Assembly (NCBI GenBank): GCA_024690665.1
Contig: JAILOU010000021.1
Span: forward strand, 1-64,000
DNA from: Eubacterium sp.
GTDB lineage: Bacteria; Bacillota; Clostridia; Lachnospirales; Lachnospiraceae
Reading direction: 5' to 3'
Length of the DNA stretch: 64,000 nucleotides
Positions 7,533-16,429 of this stretch are shown here, in pieces. The notes beneath the pieces were generated by a model, which saw only the letters and a program-made list of their open reading frames with translations, made no database searches and was not told the origin of the DNA. The position numbers and the translations under genes were made by a program. Each line of letters starts with the position of its first letter. The stretch's first letter is position 1.

Positions 7533-9858
7533 GGTAATCTATCTGGATGGAGCGATGGGAACGATGCTCCAAAATGCCGGTCTTGAGATTGGGCAAAGGC
7601 CGGAGATCTTCGGGATGGAACATCCTGATGTCTTAGAACAGATTCAAAGAAGTTATGTTAAGGCCGGAAGCAATGTGCTGTATGCGAATACATTTGGCGC
7701 TAATGCACATAAGCTAAAGGGCACCGGACATAGCGTTCATGAGGTGATTGAGGCCAATGTCGCCGCCGCTAAAAAGGCTGCAGCCGGTAAGGCCGAAGTC
7801 GCACTCGATATCGGACCAATCGGCGAGATGCTTGAGCCGCTTGGAACGCTGGCATTTGAAGAGGCTTATGAAATCTATAAGGAAATGGTGCTTGCCGGTA
7901 AGGCGGCCGGCGCAGACCGCATTGTCTTTGAGACGATGACGGATTTATATGAAGTAAAGGCAGCAGTGCTTGCCGCTAAGGAAAACTCGGACCTGCCGGT
8001 ATGGGTGACGATGAGTTTTGAGAAAAATGGCAGAACCTTCACCGGTACGACTGTGGAGAGTATGGCGGTAACGTTAGAAGGTCTTGGCGTAGATGCAATG
8101 GGCATTAACTGCTCCCTTGGGCCAAATGAAATCTATCCCTTAATTCAGAAGATGGCGCAGTGGACGCACCTTCCTTTGATTGTGAAGCCAAATGCCGGAC
8201 TGCCGGATCCGAAAACCGGTGGTTATGCTATGGATGCTGAGGAGTTTGGACGGCAGATGGAAGCATTTGCCCGGATGGGCGTTGGTATCATGGGTGGCTG
8301 CTGCGGTACGACGCCGGATTTTATCAAGGCGCTGCAGCCTCTTAAATGCGGCGAGCGAGAAGTGCGCGCAATCAAAAGAGGTGTATGCTCTGCCGGTCAG
8401 ATGGCGGAATTTACCGGAGTCAACGTAATTGGTGAGCGCATCAATCCGACGGGTAAGAAGCGCTTTCAGCAGGCGCTAAAAGAGCATGACTTAAACTATA
8501 TTATGAACCAGGCGATTGAGCAGGCCGATGCCGGTGCGGATATCTTGGATATCAATGTCGGACTTCCGGGGCTTGATGAAGTAGAGATGATGGTTGAAGT
8601 GGTTAAGGCAGTGCAAGGCGTGGTGGACGTTCCACTGCAGATTGACTCTTCAAATCCGGAGGCGATTGAGGCCGGACTTCGCGTGGTCAATGGCCGGGCG
8701 ATTGTCAATTCAGTCAATGCAGAGCCGGATAAGATGGCGGCAATCTTGCCAATCGTGAAAAAGTACGGAGCTGCCGTAATTGGTCTTACGATGGATCAGG
8801 ACGGAATTCCGCAGACTGCCGGGAAACGGTTTGAACTGGCACAGCTGATTTTAGACGAAGCTCTTAAGATTGGAATTCCAAAGGAAGACATCTTAATTGA
8901 CTGTTTAACGCTTACGATTTCGGCGCAGCAAGAGCAGGCACAAGAGACGCTTAAGGCGGTTCGAAGAGTGCACGAAGAACTTGGACTTCACTGTGCACTT
9001 GGTGTCAGCAACATTTCATTTGGACTGCCAAAGAGAAATCACGTCACAACGAATTTCCTGACACAGGCAATGTGCTGCGGTCTTGATTTCCCGATTATCA
9101 ATCCGAATTCAAAAGCGATTATGGATACGGTTGTAGCGTATAAGGCGCTCTCCGGAGAAGATGCGGGATGTGCCGCATACATCGAGCGATTTGCCGGGGA
9201 AACTTCCGATGAGCCGGTGAAAACAGGGTCGCATCAGGAGATGACGGTGGAAGAGGCAATCTTAAAAGGGCTTAAGGAAGAGACGAAGAATCTGACAAAG
9301 CAGCTTCTGGAGTCGATGAGCGAACTGGATGTGATTAATAAAAAGCTGATTCCGGCGCTGGATATCGTTGGCGAGAAGTATGAAAAGCAGCAGATCTTCC
9401 TGCCGCAGCTTATTAATTCGGCGAACGCAGCCTGCGCAGGTTTTGATTACATCAAGGATGTGATTGCCCGCCGCGGCGGCGAAAGCGTCTCTAAGGGCAA
9501 GATTATTGTGGCAACGGTAGAAGGCGATATCCATGATATCGGCAAGAATATCGTGAAGGTCGTACTGGAGAATTACGGCTATCAGGTGCTTGACCTTGGA
9601 CGCGATGTGCCGGTGCAAAAGATTGTGGAGACCGCGATTAAGGAAGATGTGCATCTGATCGGGCTGTCGGCGCTGATGACGACGACGGTGGTGTCTATGA
9701 AGGCAACGATTGAGGCACTAAGAGAAGCCGGTCATCCTTGCAAGGTGTTTGTTGGTGGAGCAGTTTTAACACCGGAATATGCCAGGGAAATCGGCGCAGA
9801 TTACTATACAAAGGATGCAAAGGCATCGGTTGACGTAGCAAAGGAAGTATTAGAATAG
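7525..9858 (+). CDS. metH: Cobalamin-dependent methionine synthase without the activation domain
   Basis: Transfers methyl from methyl-tetrahydrofolate to homocysteine through cobalamin. Domains in order: homocysteine/zinc domain (~1-290; GINC and GGCCGTTP carry the three zinc cysteines), pterin-binding domain (~310-570; GERINPTG, NVGLPG, QIDSSNPEA), B12 cap (~590-670) and Rossmann B12 domain with D-I-H-D-I-G-K-N around residue 668. I prefer the GTG at 7525 (MNKVIYLDGAMGTML), which overlaps the previous stop, has a GGATGGAAGAG-like site upstream and gives 777 residues; ATG at 7510 is the alternative, and 7432 is too far inside the upstream gene. The AdoMet domain is the separate upstream gene. 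Two bases' worth of spacing or less joins it to the next gene. Confidence 0.93.
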   Translation: MNKVIYLDGAMGTMLQNAGLEIGQRPEIFGMEHPDVLEQIQRSYVKAGSNVLYANTFGANAHKLKGTGHSVHEVIEANVAAAKKAAAGKAEVALDIGPIGEMLEPLGTLAFEEAYEIYKEMVLAGKAAGADRIVFETMTDLYEVKAAVLAAKENSDLPVWVTMSFEKNGRTFTGTTVESMAVTLEGLGVDAMGINCSLGPNEIYPLIQKMAQWTHLPLIVKPNAGLPDPKTGGYAMDAEEFGRQMEAFARMGVGIMGGCCGTTPDFIKALQPLKCGEREVRAIKRGVCSAGQMAEFTGVNVIGERINPTGKKRFQQALKEHDLNYIMNQAIEQADAGADILDINVGLPGLDEVEMMVEVVKAVQGVVDVPLQIDSSNPEAIEAGLRVVNGRAIVNSVNAEPDKMAAILPIVKKYGAAVIGLTMDQDGIPQTAGKRFELAQLILDEALKIGIPKEDILIDCLTLTISAQQEQAQETLKAVRRVHEELGLHCALGVSNISFGLPKRNHVTTNFLTQAMCCGLDFPIINPNSKAIMDTVVAYKALSGEDAGCAAYIERFAGETSDEPVKTGSHQEMTVEEAILKGLKEETKNLTKQLLESMSELDVINKKLIPALDIVGEKYEKQQIFLPQLINSANAACAGFDYIKDVIARRGGESVSKGKIIVATVEGDIHDIGKNIVKVVLENYGYQVLDLGRDVPVQKIVETAIKEDVHLIGLSALMTTTVVSMKATIEALREAGHPCKVFVGGAVLTPEYAREIGADYYTKDAKASVDVAKEVLE

Positions 9859-11622
9859 ATGATAGATAGGGTAAAATTTTTATTTGACGGTGGAACCGGA
9901 ACGTATTTTGCAGAAAAAAATCATAAGATCGGGCTTAGTCCGGAGCATGCGAATCTTAGCAATCCTTCGCTGATTCAGGAGATTCACAAGGAGTATCTTG
10001 ATGCGGGATGTAATGCGATCAAGACGAATACATTTGCGGTAAATCGCATGCTGATGGGCGGCGATGATGAGAAGGTGCAGGAGATTATCAAGGCAGCCTG
10101 GGACAATGCGCATGCGGCGGCTGATTCTTACAAGGCGGCAGTATTCGCAGACATCGGGCCGATTACGAACCTGCCGGAGGAAATGGTGGCGGCTGAGGAG
10201 TACTGCTTTGTGGCACAGACATTTTTAGACCTTGGCGCCAAGATGTTTTTGTTTGAAACCAATGCCGGCACCGAGGGGCTTAAGGAGGCGGCGGCTTATA
10301 TCAAAAAGCGCTGCCCTGAGGCGTATATTATTATGAGCTTTGCCGTGCTGCCGGATGGTTATACAAGAGATGGTGCGATGGCGGCCGATTTGTTAGAGGA
10401 GATTAAGGGCTGCAAGGATGTGGATGCATTTGGTCTTAACTGCGTCTGCGGGGCGCGCCATATGCTCTCGCTGATTCAGGAGTTAGACCTTGAAGGCGTG
10501 ACATTTGCCGCTATGCCAAATGCGGGCTATCCGATTGTCATTAACAACCGGACCTTCTATGATGGCGATCCGGAGTATTATGCTGAGCAGCTCTCGAAGA
10601 TGGTTTCGTATGGCGTTGAGATTCTTGGCGGATGTTGTGGTACGACGCCGGCGCATATTGCCTGCACGAAGAAAGCACTTGCAGGTGCTCCGATTGAGGT
10701 TCACAAGATGGCGGAGCATAAGGAAGAAGACAGCCTTGGTGCGCGCCTGGAAAGTCCGTTTTGGAACAAGCTTAAGAGCGGGGAAAAGGTTGTGGCCGTG
10801 GAACTGGATTCGCCGGCCAATACGAATCTCGATAAATTTATGAGCGGTGCCTGGGCGCTTAAGGGCGCCGGCGCCGACATCATCACGATTGCGGATTGTC
10901 CGATTGCAAGAGCGCGTATGGACTCGACGCTTCTTGCCTGCAAGATTAAGCGTGAGGTGAACCTGGATGCGATGCCGCACATGACCTGCCGTGACCGCAA
11001 CCTGAATGCGACCAAGGCGCTCCTTCTTGGCTCTTATGCCGAGGGCATTCGTAATGTTTTGTTAATTACCGGTGATCCGATTCCGACGGCGGAGCGTGAT
11101 GAGGTCAAGAGCGTGTACCAGTTTAATTCAAGAAAACTCGCCGGATTTGTAAAGTCGCTTGGGAAGAAGACGCTGCCGGATGAATTCCATATGTTTGGCG
11201 CGCTCAATGTCAATGCCGTGAACTTTGATGTGCAGCTTCGTCTGGCTAAGGAGAAGATGGAGCGTGGCATCATCGGCTTTTTGACGCAGCCGGTTTTGAC
11301 GAAAGAGGCATTTGACAATGTAAAGCGTGCCAGGGAAGAACTTGGTGCGTACATCCTTGGCGGTGTAATCCCAGTGGTCAGTGCAAGAAATGCCAGATTT
11401 ATGGACAGTGAAATCAACGGCATCAATGTCTCGCCTGAGATTATCGAGCGCTATGAGGGCAAAGACCGCGCCGAGAGCGAGAAGCTTGCAACTGAGATTT
11501 CGGTGGAGATTATGAAACGGATCAGTCCTTATGTGGATGGATATTACCTGATGACGCCATTTGGCAGAACGGGGCTGATTGCGGAGATCCTTAAGACATT
11601 TGCACAAGAAGAGGAAGCATGA
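9859..11622 (+). CDS. Bifunctional homocysteine S-methyltransferase / methylenetetrahydrofolate reductase
   Basis: 587 residues. The N-terminal half (~1-290) is a homocysteine methyltransferase barrel with zinc ligands in LNCVC and GGCCGTTP. The C-terminal half (~305-580) is a MetF-like 5,10-methylene-THF reductase barrel (VAVELDSP, GADIITIADCP, LLITGDPIP, GFLTQPV). The fusion would make methyl-THF beside the enzyme that uses a methyl group, supporting the neighbouring MetH. The start ATG directly follows the metH stop. It has no N-terminal flavin-reductase partner of its own in view. Confidence 0.92.
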   Translation: MIDRVKFLFDGGTGTYFAEKNHKIGLSPEHANLSNPSLIQEIHKEYLDAGCNAIKTNTFAVNRMLMGGDDEKVQEIIKAAWDNAHAAADSYKAAVFADIGPITNLPEEMVAAEEYCFVAQTFLDLGAKMFLFETNAGTEGLKEAAAYIKKRCPEAYIIMSFAVLPDGYTRDGAMAADLLEEIKGCKDVDAFGLNCVCGARHMLSLIQELDLEGVTFAAMPNAGYPIVINNRTFYDGDPEYYAEQLSKMVSYGVEILGGCCGTTPAHIACTKKALAGAPIEVHKMAEHKEEDSLGARLESPFWNKLKSGEKVVAVELDSPANTNLDKFMSGAWALKGAGADIITIADCPIARARMDSTLLACKIKREVNLDAMPHMTCRDRNLNATKALLLGSYAEGIRNVLLITGDPIPTAERDEVKSVYQFNSRKLAGFVKSLGKKTLPDEFHMFGALNVNAVNFDVQLRLAKEKMERGIIGFLTQPVLTKEAFDNVKRAREELGAYILGGVIPVVSARNARFMDSEINGINVSPEIIERYEGKDRAESEKLATEISVEIMKRISPYVDGYYLMTPFGRTGLIAEILKTFAQEEEA

Positions 11623-12491
11623 CAACACAACAGATGAACTACCTGATTACGACCGTTGAGTGTCTGAATATGACTGAGGCGGCGGAGAAACTGAATATGA
11701 CGCAGTCGGCTCTTAGCCGCAGTATTTCGGCGCTTGAGACGGAGCTTAGCGTGCAGTTGTTTGTCAGAGACAAGGGCAAGCGGCTTCGTCTGACGGCGGA
11801 GGGGACCACGGTCTATAAACATTTGCTGAAGATTTATAAGGACTTTGAGACGATGCTTAGCCAGGTTGACAAGGTGAAAAAAGGTCTGACCGGAAGGCTC
11901 GTGATTGGATTTATGGACGGGCAGATGCTCGGAACGGAATTTAAGGCTATCCTGGACCGCTTTTGCGAACTGTATCCGGAGATTGAGATGGTGCTGGTGC
12001 GCGAGACGGAAAAGGAACTGATTCGGATGCTGCAAAAGGGCAAGCTGGACATCGCGGTGATGCTGCAGCTTCAGGTGCACGATCTGCCGGATATCGTTTA
12101 CAGCGAACTGTTCTGGCTCCCGACGTATATGATTGCGCAAAAGGATCATCCGATGGTTGGAAGAGACGATGTGTCCATCAAGGAATTAAAGGATGAGACA
12201 TTTGTCTATGTGGAGGACAGCGAGGTGACGCGGCGCATGGTGAATCTGTGTCTGAAGGCCGGATTTACGCCGAACATTCACTATGTGAAGGATGTGCAGG
12301 CGCAGAGTCTTTATCTGGAACTGGGTAAGGGCATTGCCGGTTATAATGCGTATCATTCTTGTTATTACAGTCCCAACACCGGGGCATTTCGGGTAAATGA
12401 AATCGCAGACGCTGAATTCGTCCTGGCCTGGAATAAGAATAATTATAATCCTGCGATTGCGCTTCTTAACAAAACCGCGGATGAAATGTAA
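11619..12491 (+). CDS. LysR-family transcriptional regulator
   Basis: 290 residues: N-terminal winged helix-turn-helix (residues 1-60; LNMTEAAEKLNMTQSALSRSISALE) and a LysR substrate-binding domain (~90-290). It overlaps the preceding fusion gene by 4 bases (ATGA), so it is co-transcribed with the methionine operon, yet it lies directly before the putative flavonoid operon in the same direction. A perfect 8-9-8 palindrome just after its stop (12497-12521) fits a LysR operator. I infer it may regulate the chalcone isomerase operon, perhaps with a flavonoid or phenolic effector. Regulation of the methionine genes is the alternative. Confidence 0.9.
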   Translation: MTTQQMNYLITTVECLNMTEAAEKLNMTQSALSRSISALETELSVQLFVRDKGKRLRLTAEGTTVYKHLLKIYKDFETMLSQVDKVKKGLTGRLVIGFMDGQMLGTEFKAILDRFCELYPEIEMVLVRETEKELIRMLQKGKLDIAVMLQLQVHDLPDIVYSELFWLPTYMIAQKDHPMVGRDDVSIKELKDETFVYVEDSEVTRRMVNLCLKAGFTPNIHYVKDVQAQSLYLELGKGIAGYNAYHSCYYSPNTGAFRVNEIADAEFVLAWNKNNYNPAIALLNKTADEM

Positions 12492-12496
12492 TTCGC

Positions 12497-12521
12497 TTTA
12501 TGCAAACGATAGATGCATAAA
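12497..12521. promoter_or_regulatory. Palindromic operator candidate upstream of the chalcone isomerase operon
   Basis: TTTATGCA (12497-12504) and its exact complement TGCATAAA (12514-12521), spaced by nine bases. It contains T-N11-A-like spacing usual for LysR sites and lies 5 bases after the LysR stop codon. Confidence 0.5.
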
Positions 12522-12559
12522 AATCATAACTTAATGAAAAAGAGGAATTTTACTTCTAT

Positions 12560-12600
12560 AAAACCCTGTTTATATAATGAACATATAAACAGGGTTTTTA
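12560..12600 (+). terminator. Long hairpin with embedded -10 box before the chalcone isomerase gene
   Basis: AAAACCCTGTTTATAT (12560-12575) can pair with ATATAAACAGGGTTTT (12583-12598); the run of T after it makes it a possible terminator of the LysR transcript. However, TATAAT (12573-12578) sits in the loop side with a weak TTACTT 17 bases upstream, so the palindrome could instead overlap the promoter of the downstream operon. Its role is ambiguous. Confidence 0.6.
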
Positions 12601-12622
12601 TTATATTAGGAGGTAATTTTTT

Positions 12623-13459
12623 ATGGGTGAAATTCAGTATCAACCACTTCGCAGTCTGATCTATGTTGACTGCGTCAAAGAAGAGTATCGTCACAAGCTG
12701 CAGCACTGGCTGTACTATTATCACGTGCCGGAGAGCATGGCGAAGTTTGAGCCGTGGGTTACGAAGTATGCATTTTACAATGCGCTTCCGATGCCGCCAA
12801 AGGGGGAGCAGTTTGGAACATATCGGATGCAGCTTACCGAACATTATTGGATGGTAAATCCAATGAGTGAAGAAAGTCTTGTGAATTCTCTGAACGAGTA
12901 TTTTCCGTTAGATGCCATGAAGTGGCAGGGGACGATTCCGGATGATGATGCCGAAGGCTTTATGGCAGATGGGGAAGCTGCCAGAAGCAGTGGAGGTGGC
13001 AATGGCTGCCCGCCGTTTATCATGGCGTTTTTACCGATCTTCTGGGAAGAGGATCTTAAGGGGAAGGGTAGAACCATGCAGGATGGCCCGAATTACAGAT
13101 GGCAGTTTTTAATCTCGTATCCGGATGGACATAAAGAAGACGGTGACGCGTGGATGCGCGAGGAGGTGCTGCCTGCATTTGCCAAGATGCCGCAGGTTAC
13201 GCGTATCATGACGAGTAAAGTGAAAAAGGAAATCAACAATTGTCACATGGACCGCTGTGTGGAAATGTGGTTTGACGGCCCGGCCGATTGGTATGAATGT
13301 GCGGTGAATCTGGCTAAGGACATTGCACGGCCTGACTGGGCGGTGGAAGAGGAATTTCCGTATGTGAAGTCCAGATTTCAATTTGCGTCACTGTTCCTGG
13401 CGGACATGCCAACCAGTGACAACTTAAGACAATACAGAGGTTATCTGCCAATGCGCTAA
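12623..13459 (+). CDS. Chalcone isomerase, bacterial type
   Basis: 278 residues. From memory it aligns along its whole length with the Eubacterium ramulus chalcone isomerase (282 residues). Shared blocks include RSLIYVDCV at residues 10-18, FEPxVTKYAFY, RMQLTEH, LKGKGRT..DG.NYR, VKKxIN and the C-terminal YRGY..MR. The E. ramulus catalytic histidine corresponds to H34 here (YHVPES). The fold is a duplicated ferredoxin-like alpha/beta barrel, unrelated to plant chalcone isomerase. The enzyme interconverts flavanone and chalcone, and in gut bacteria also turns taxifolin into alphitonin. It is first in a three-gene operon (gaps 14-15 bases) with a flavone-reductase-like protein and a CoA-transferase. 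An AGGAGG site precedes the ATG. Confidence 0.85.
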   Translation: MGEIQYQPLRSLIYVDCVKEEYRHKLQHWLYYYHVPESMAKFEPWVTKYAFYNALPMPPKGEQFGTYRMQLTEHYWMVNPMSEESLVNSLNEYFPLDAMKWQGTIPDDDAEGFMADGEAARSSGGGNGCPPFIMAFLPIFWEEDLKGKGRTMQDGPNYRWQFLISYPDGHKEDGDAWMREEVLPAFAKMPQVTRIMTSKVKKEINNCHMDRCVEMWFDGPADWYECAVNLAKDIARPDWAVEEEFPYVKSRFQFASLFLADMPTSDNLRQYRGYLPMR

Positions 13460-13473
13460 GGAGGATTTTTACA

Positions 13474-14403
13474 ATGAAGATATTAGGTATTTCCGGGGGA
13501 ACTTTAAATGGAGCTAATGACTGCATGTGCAAGGAGGCGTTGCTTGGCGCCAAGGAAGCCGGCGCCGAGGTGGAATTCATCCGCCTTTTGGATCTGGACA
13601 TTCAGCACTGCACCGGCTGTAAGGCTTGCGTTATGGGGCTGTTTTCCGGCCGCGGCAACATGTGCGTAATCAAGGACGATTTTCAGTGGTTGCTGGATAA
13701 GATGCTTGATGCGGATGGGATTCTATTCTCTATTCCGATTTTTGAAAAATGTGCGATGGGTCTGTTCCATACGATTATGGATCGCTTTGGACCGAGAATG
13801 GGAAGAACCAACAACATGGCGGCCGACCACATCGCACAGGAGAAGGGCGGTAAGCGCATTGATCCAAGATATATGCAGGATAAATGTATTTCTTATATGG
13901 CTATCGGCGGCTCTGACTGGGCGACGCAGGTGCAGTGTGATTTTTCACTTCATGCCCTGACGCCAATGTGGAAAATGATTGACTGTGAGGCTTTTCGCTG
14001 GTCACTTGGCATTCTTGCTGATGATGAGAAGGTCGCACGTGCGCACCAAATCGGCGTGAATCTTGCAACGCAGGCGAAAAACATTGAAACTGCCACCTGG
14101 CAGGGGGAAGACGGTGTCTGTCCTCATTGCCATTCGAGAAACTTTTATATTGAGCTTTCGAATCAGGCGGTGTGCGGAACCTGTGGTATGCGTGGCGTTC
14201 TGACATATGAAGATGGCGTATACAAGTTTGACTTCCCTAAGGAACAGCTTAAGCATGCGCACGATACTATCAGTGGCCAGTTCATCCATTCCGATGACAT
14301 TCAGGCAAATGAAGCCGAGGCCGGCGCAAAGGCCCGCTCTGACGAATACAAACAAAAGGTGCAGCGCTACAAAGATTTTATCAGCGCGACGAAACCGGCA
14401 TAA
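13474..14403 (+). CDS. Flavodoxin-fold NAD(P)H:FMN reductase, candidate flavone reductase
   Basis: 309 residues. Residues 1-200 form an NADPH-dependent FMN reductase/flavodoxin-like domain (KILGISGGTLNGAND near the N terminus, then CTGCKACVMG and SIPIFEKCAMGLFHTIMDRFG). The C-terminal part carries a rubredoxin-like zinc ribbon with C216-x2-C219 and C234-x2-C237. Its place beside chalcone isomerase matches the step before it in flavonoid breakdown. The flavone reductase (FLR) described from Flavonifractor plautii reduces the C2-C3 double bond of flavones and flavonols; I recall it as an FMN-dependent enzyme of a new ene-reductase class. I infer the same role here, but reduction of another aromatic or enone substrate remains possible. 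Confidence 0.68.
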   Translation: MKILGISGGTLNGANDCMCKEALLGAKEAGAEVEFIRLLDLDIQHCTGCKACVMGLFSGRGNMCVIKDDFQWLLDKMLDADGILFSIPIFEKCAMGLFHTIMDRFGPRMGRTNNMAADHIAQEKGGKRIDPRYMQDKCISYMAIGGSDWATQVQCDFSLHALTPMWKMIDCEAFRWSLGILADDEKVARAHQIGVNLATQAKNIETATWQGEDGVCPHCHSRNFYIELSNQAVCGTCGMRGVLTYEDGVYKFDFPKEQLKHAHDTISGQFIHSDDIQANEAEAGAKARSDEYKQKVQRYKDFISATKPA

Positions 14404-14418
14404 GGAAGGATTTGTTTT

Positions 14419-15636
14419 ATGAGTAAGAATTTACCATTAGAAGGTTTAAAAGTTATTGAGATGGCATCCGTGGTTGCGACTCCGATCGTTGCCCGTTTGC
14501 TTGCGGACTATGGCGCCGAGGTCATCAAGATTGAATCTCCTGCCGGGGATCTGCTTCGCCCGACCGGTGTGGCGCACGAACTTCCAATCGAGGATGACAA
14601 CAATCCGCTCTTTGATTTGTGCAACACGGGAAAGAAATTCACCGTTGTGAATCTTAAGACCGGGGAAGGAAAGGAAATCTTCTGGAAGATGCTGGAAGAT
14701 GCTGACATTTTCCTATCCAATATTCGCATGCAGTCTCTTGAGAAAATGGGTGTTGATTATGATTCTATCAAGGATCGTTTCCCGAAATTAATCTATGCGC
14801 ATTTCTCCGGTTTTGGTCTTAAGGGCGCCGAGAAAAATCGCCCTGGCTATGATTCGACTGCGTTTTGGATGCGCTCGGGTGGTTCGGTCGACATCTCTAC
14901 GCCGGGGTCATTTCCGCTTCGTCCGTCCTTCGCCTTTGGTGATATCGCAACGGCTTCAAGCTTTTTATCTGCCATCTTAATGGCTGTCATCGGCCGCGAT
15001 AAAACGGGCAAAGGTACGATGGTCACCACTTCTCTTATGCAGTCCGGTATGTGGTGCAACGCGGTTGCGGTCATGAACGCGCAGCCGCAATACGGTAAGC
15101 AGTATCCGGTGGATCGCTTTGCACCGGGCAATCCTTTAGCGGATTATTATGAGTGCAAGGACGGGGAATTTGTTGCCATCATGCAAAATGATTACGACAA
15201 GGATCGTCAATTATTCGCTGACCTGTTCCATTTGCCGGAGCTTCTTGACGACCCGCAGCTTGTCTCTCTTGCCAGTATGCAAAGGGCCGGTCGCGTCACG
15301 GAATTTGCTCATAAGATGCAGGATGTGGTCATTACGAAAACGTCCAAAGAGTGGGATGAGATCTTGGATTCGCATGATATCCCACACGAGGTCAGTGGAC
15401 ACTTTAAGGATGCCTATCTTAATCCGCAGGCGCGTGCGATGGAGTGTTTTGATGATATCGCATATCCCGGTGACGTGACGACGGCAATTCCTCGCCCGCC
15501 ATTTGACTTTTCTGATTTTGACAGAAGGGAGTTTTCTAAGACGGCCGGGATTGGTAGTGATACGGCTGAGGTGCTAAAGGGACTTGGGTATGAGGAGGAA
15601 GAGATTGCCAGGTTTAGGGAGTTGCATGTGATATAA
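14419..15636 (+). CDS. CaiB/BaiF family (class III) CoA-transferase
   Basis: 405 residues, normal family length. Typical motifs: LEGLKVIEMASVVATP, LLADYGAEVIKIE, FSGFG, RPSFAFGDIATAS and GRDKTGKG. D175 in the FGD motif is the conserved catalytic aspartate position that forms the acyl anhydride in formyl-CoA transferase. Such enzymes move CoA between carboxylic acids. It is the last gene of the chalcone isomerase operon (15-base gap), so a flavonoid-derived acid such as a phenylpropionate or phenylacetate is a plausible substrate. No CoA step is established in the known bacterial flavonoid route, so the role is open. Confidence 0.85.
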   Translation: MSKNLPLEGLKVIEMASVVATPIVARLLADYGAEVIKIESPAGDLLRPTGVAHELPIEDDNNPLFDLCNTGKKFTVVNLKTGEGKEIFWKMLEDADIFLSNIRMQSLEKMGVDYDSIKDRFPKLIYAHFSGFGLKGAEKNRPGYDSTAFWMRSGGSVDISTPGSFPLRPSFAFGDIATASSFLSAILMAVIGRDKTGKGTMVTTSLMQSGMWCNAVAVMNAQPQYGKQYPVDRFAPGNPLADYYECKDGEFVAIMQNDYDKDRQLFADLFHLPELLDDPQLVSLASMQRAGRVTEFAHKMQDVVITKTSKEWDEILDSHDIPHEVSGHFKDAYLNPQARAMECFDDIAYPGDVTTAIPRPPFDFSDFDRREFSKTAGIGSDTAEVLKGLGYEEEEIARFRELHVI

Positions 15637-15649
15637 GAGTGGGGCGGGT

Positions 15650-16075
15650 GTGTTTTGCCGGTGGATGGGGAGGTGGCTTTCTCCTGAGAATACGATTTCT
15701 CCCCGCACCGACCCGCTGCTATTCAAAATTTTATTGCGTATCTTATGATTTACTCGCCACCGCCCGTGTTCTGCTAGGATGGTTGTGATTGGATTACAAG
15801 AAATGGCCCGTTGTGCCTTCGGCCCAACTTACGTCATAAAAAAAGTGAAGGATCAGCAAGCGAGCTTGCGTCCTTCACTTTTTCTATGTCTCGTCTGCTA
15901 CGCAGACGGCCATTTCTTTTGCTAAATCCGAGGCAGCCACGGTTCGGTTTGGCGAGTATCAGATACTCATAAAATTTTGGCAGCTCTCGATGTGCTTGTC
16001 GAAATGTATTCTCAGTCGCAAGCGAGGGACTGGTACCGGAAAACAATCCCTTGGGAGGGGAGAGGCCGGGACGGT
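15650..16075 (+). repeat. Dispersed cloverleaf repeat R1, copy A
   Basis: A ~430-bp element that follows the CoA-transferase gene. Its core (15798-15918) folds as a four-way junction: outer stem AAGAAATGGCC / GGCCATTTCTT, then hairpin H1 (GTTG.GCC / GGC.CAAC, 15810-15828), H2 (GTGAAGGA / TCCTTCAC with inner GCAAGC / GCTTGC, 15840-15883) and H3 (GTCTGCTACGCAGAC, 15893-15907). The flanks are also conserved with the other copies (GCACCGACCCGC left; CCGAGGCAGCC and CTCTCGATGTGC right). H2 is bounded by A and T runs, so it can act as a terminator in both directions. No ORF is conserved between copies. Confidence 0.85.
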
Positions 16076-16083
16076 GTGGGCAT

Positions 16084-16412
16084 ATTTGTAACTATTTAAG
16101 TGTGATATGGTGATTAAGTTACAAAATGAAATGAATTCCGGCGCCGGGGTGAAAAATTTGTAACTATGCAAGAATATAAGAATGAAAAAGTTACAAAAAG
16201 AATTGATTTCGCGAGCTGGGCAGGAGAATTTGTAACTATTTAAGTGTGATATGGTGATTAAGTTACAAAATGAAATGAATTCCGGCGCCGGGGTGAAAAA
16301 TTTGTAACTATGCAAGAATATAAGAACGAAAAAGATACAAAAAGAATTGATTTCGAGAGATGACATAAAATAATTGTAACCAGATCTACAGAATAGAGGG
16401 CAAAAGTTACAA
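16084..16412. repeat. T1 palindrome array, locus 1 (TTTGTAAC / GTTACAAA)
   Basis: Two nearly identical 144-bp units (starting at 16084 and 16228) and a diverged third part. Each unit holds two inverted pairs, TTTGTAAC...GTTACAAA, with arms separated by about 20-25 bases, and a G+C-rich palindromic linker (TTCCGGCGCCGG). The array lies between the oppositely oriented R1 copies A and B. Confidence 0.85.
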
Positions 16413-16429
16413 TCTCTATCCGGCCAGCC

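Noticed and set aside
10483..12149. Long minus-strand ORFs opposite the MTHFR fusion and LysR genes
   Set aside because: Shadows of strong plus-strand genes; Arg/His/Leu-rich composition typical of antisense frames.
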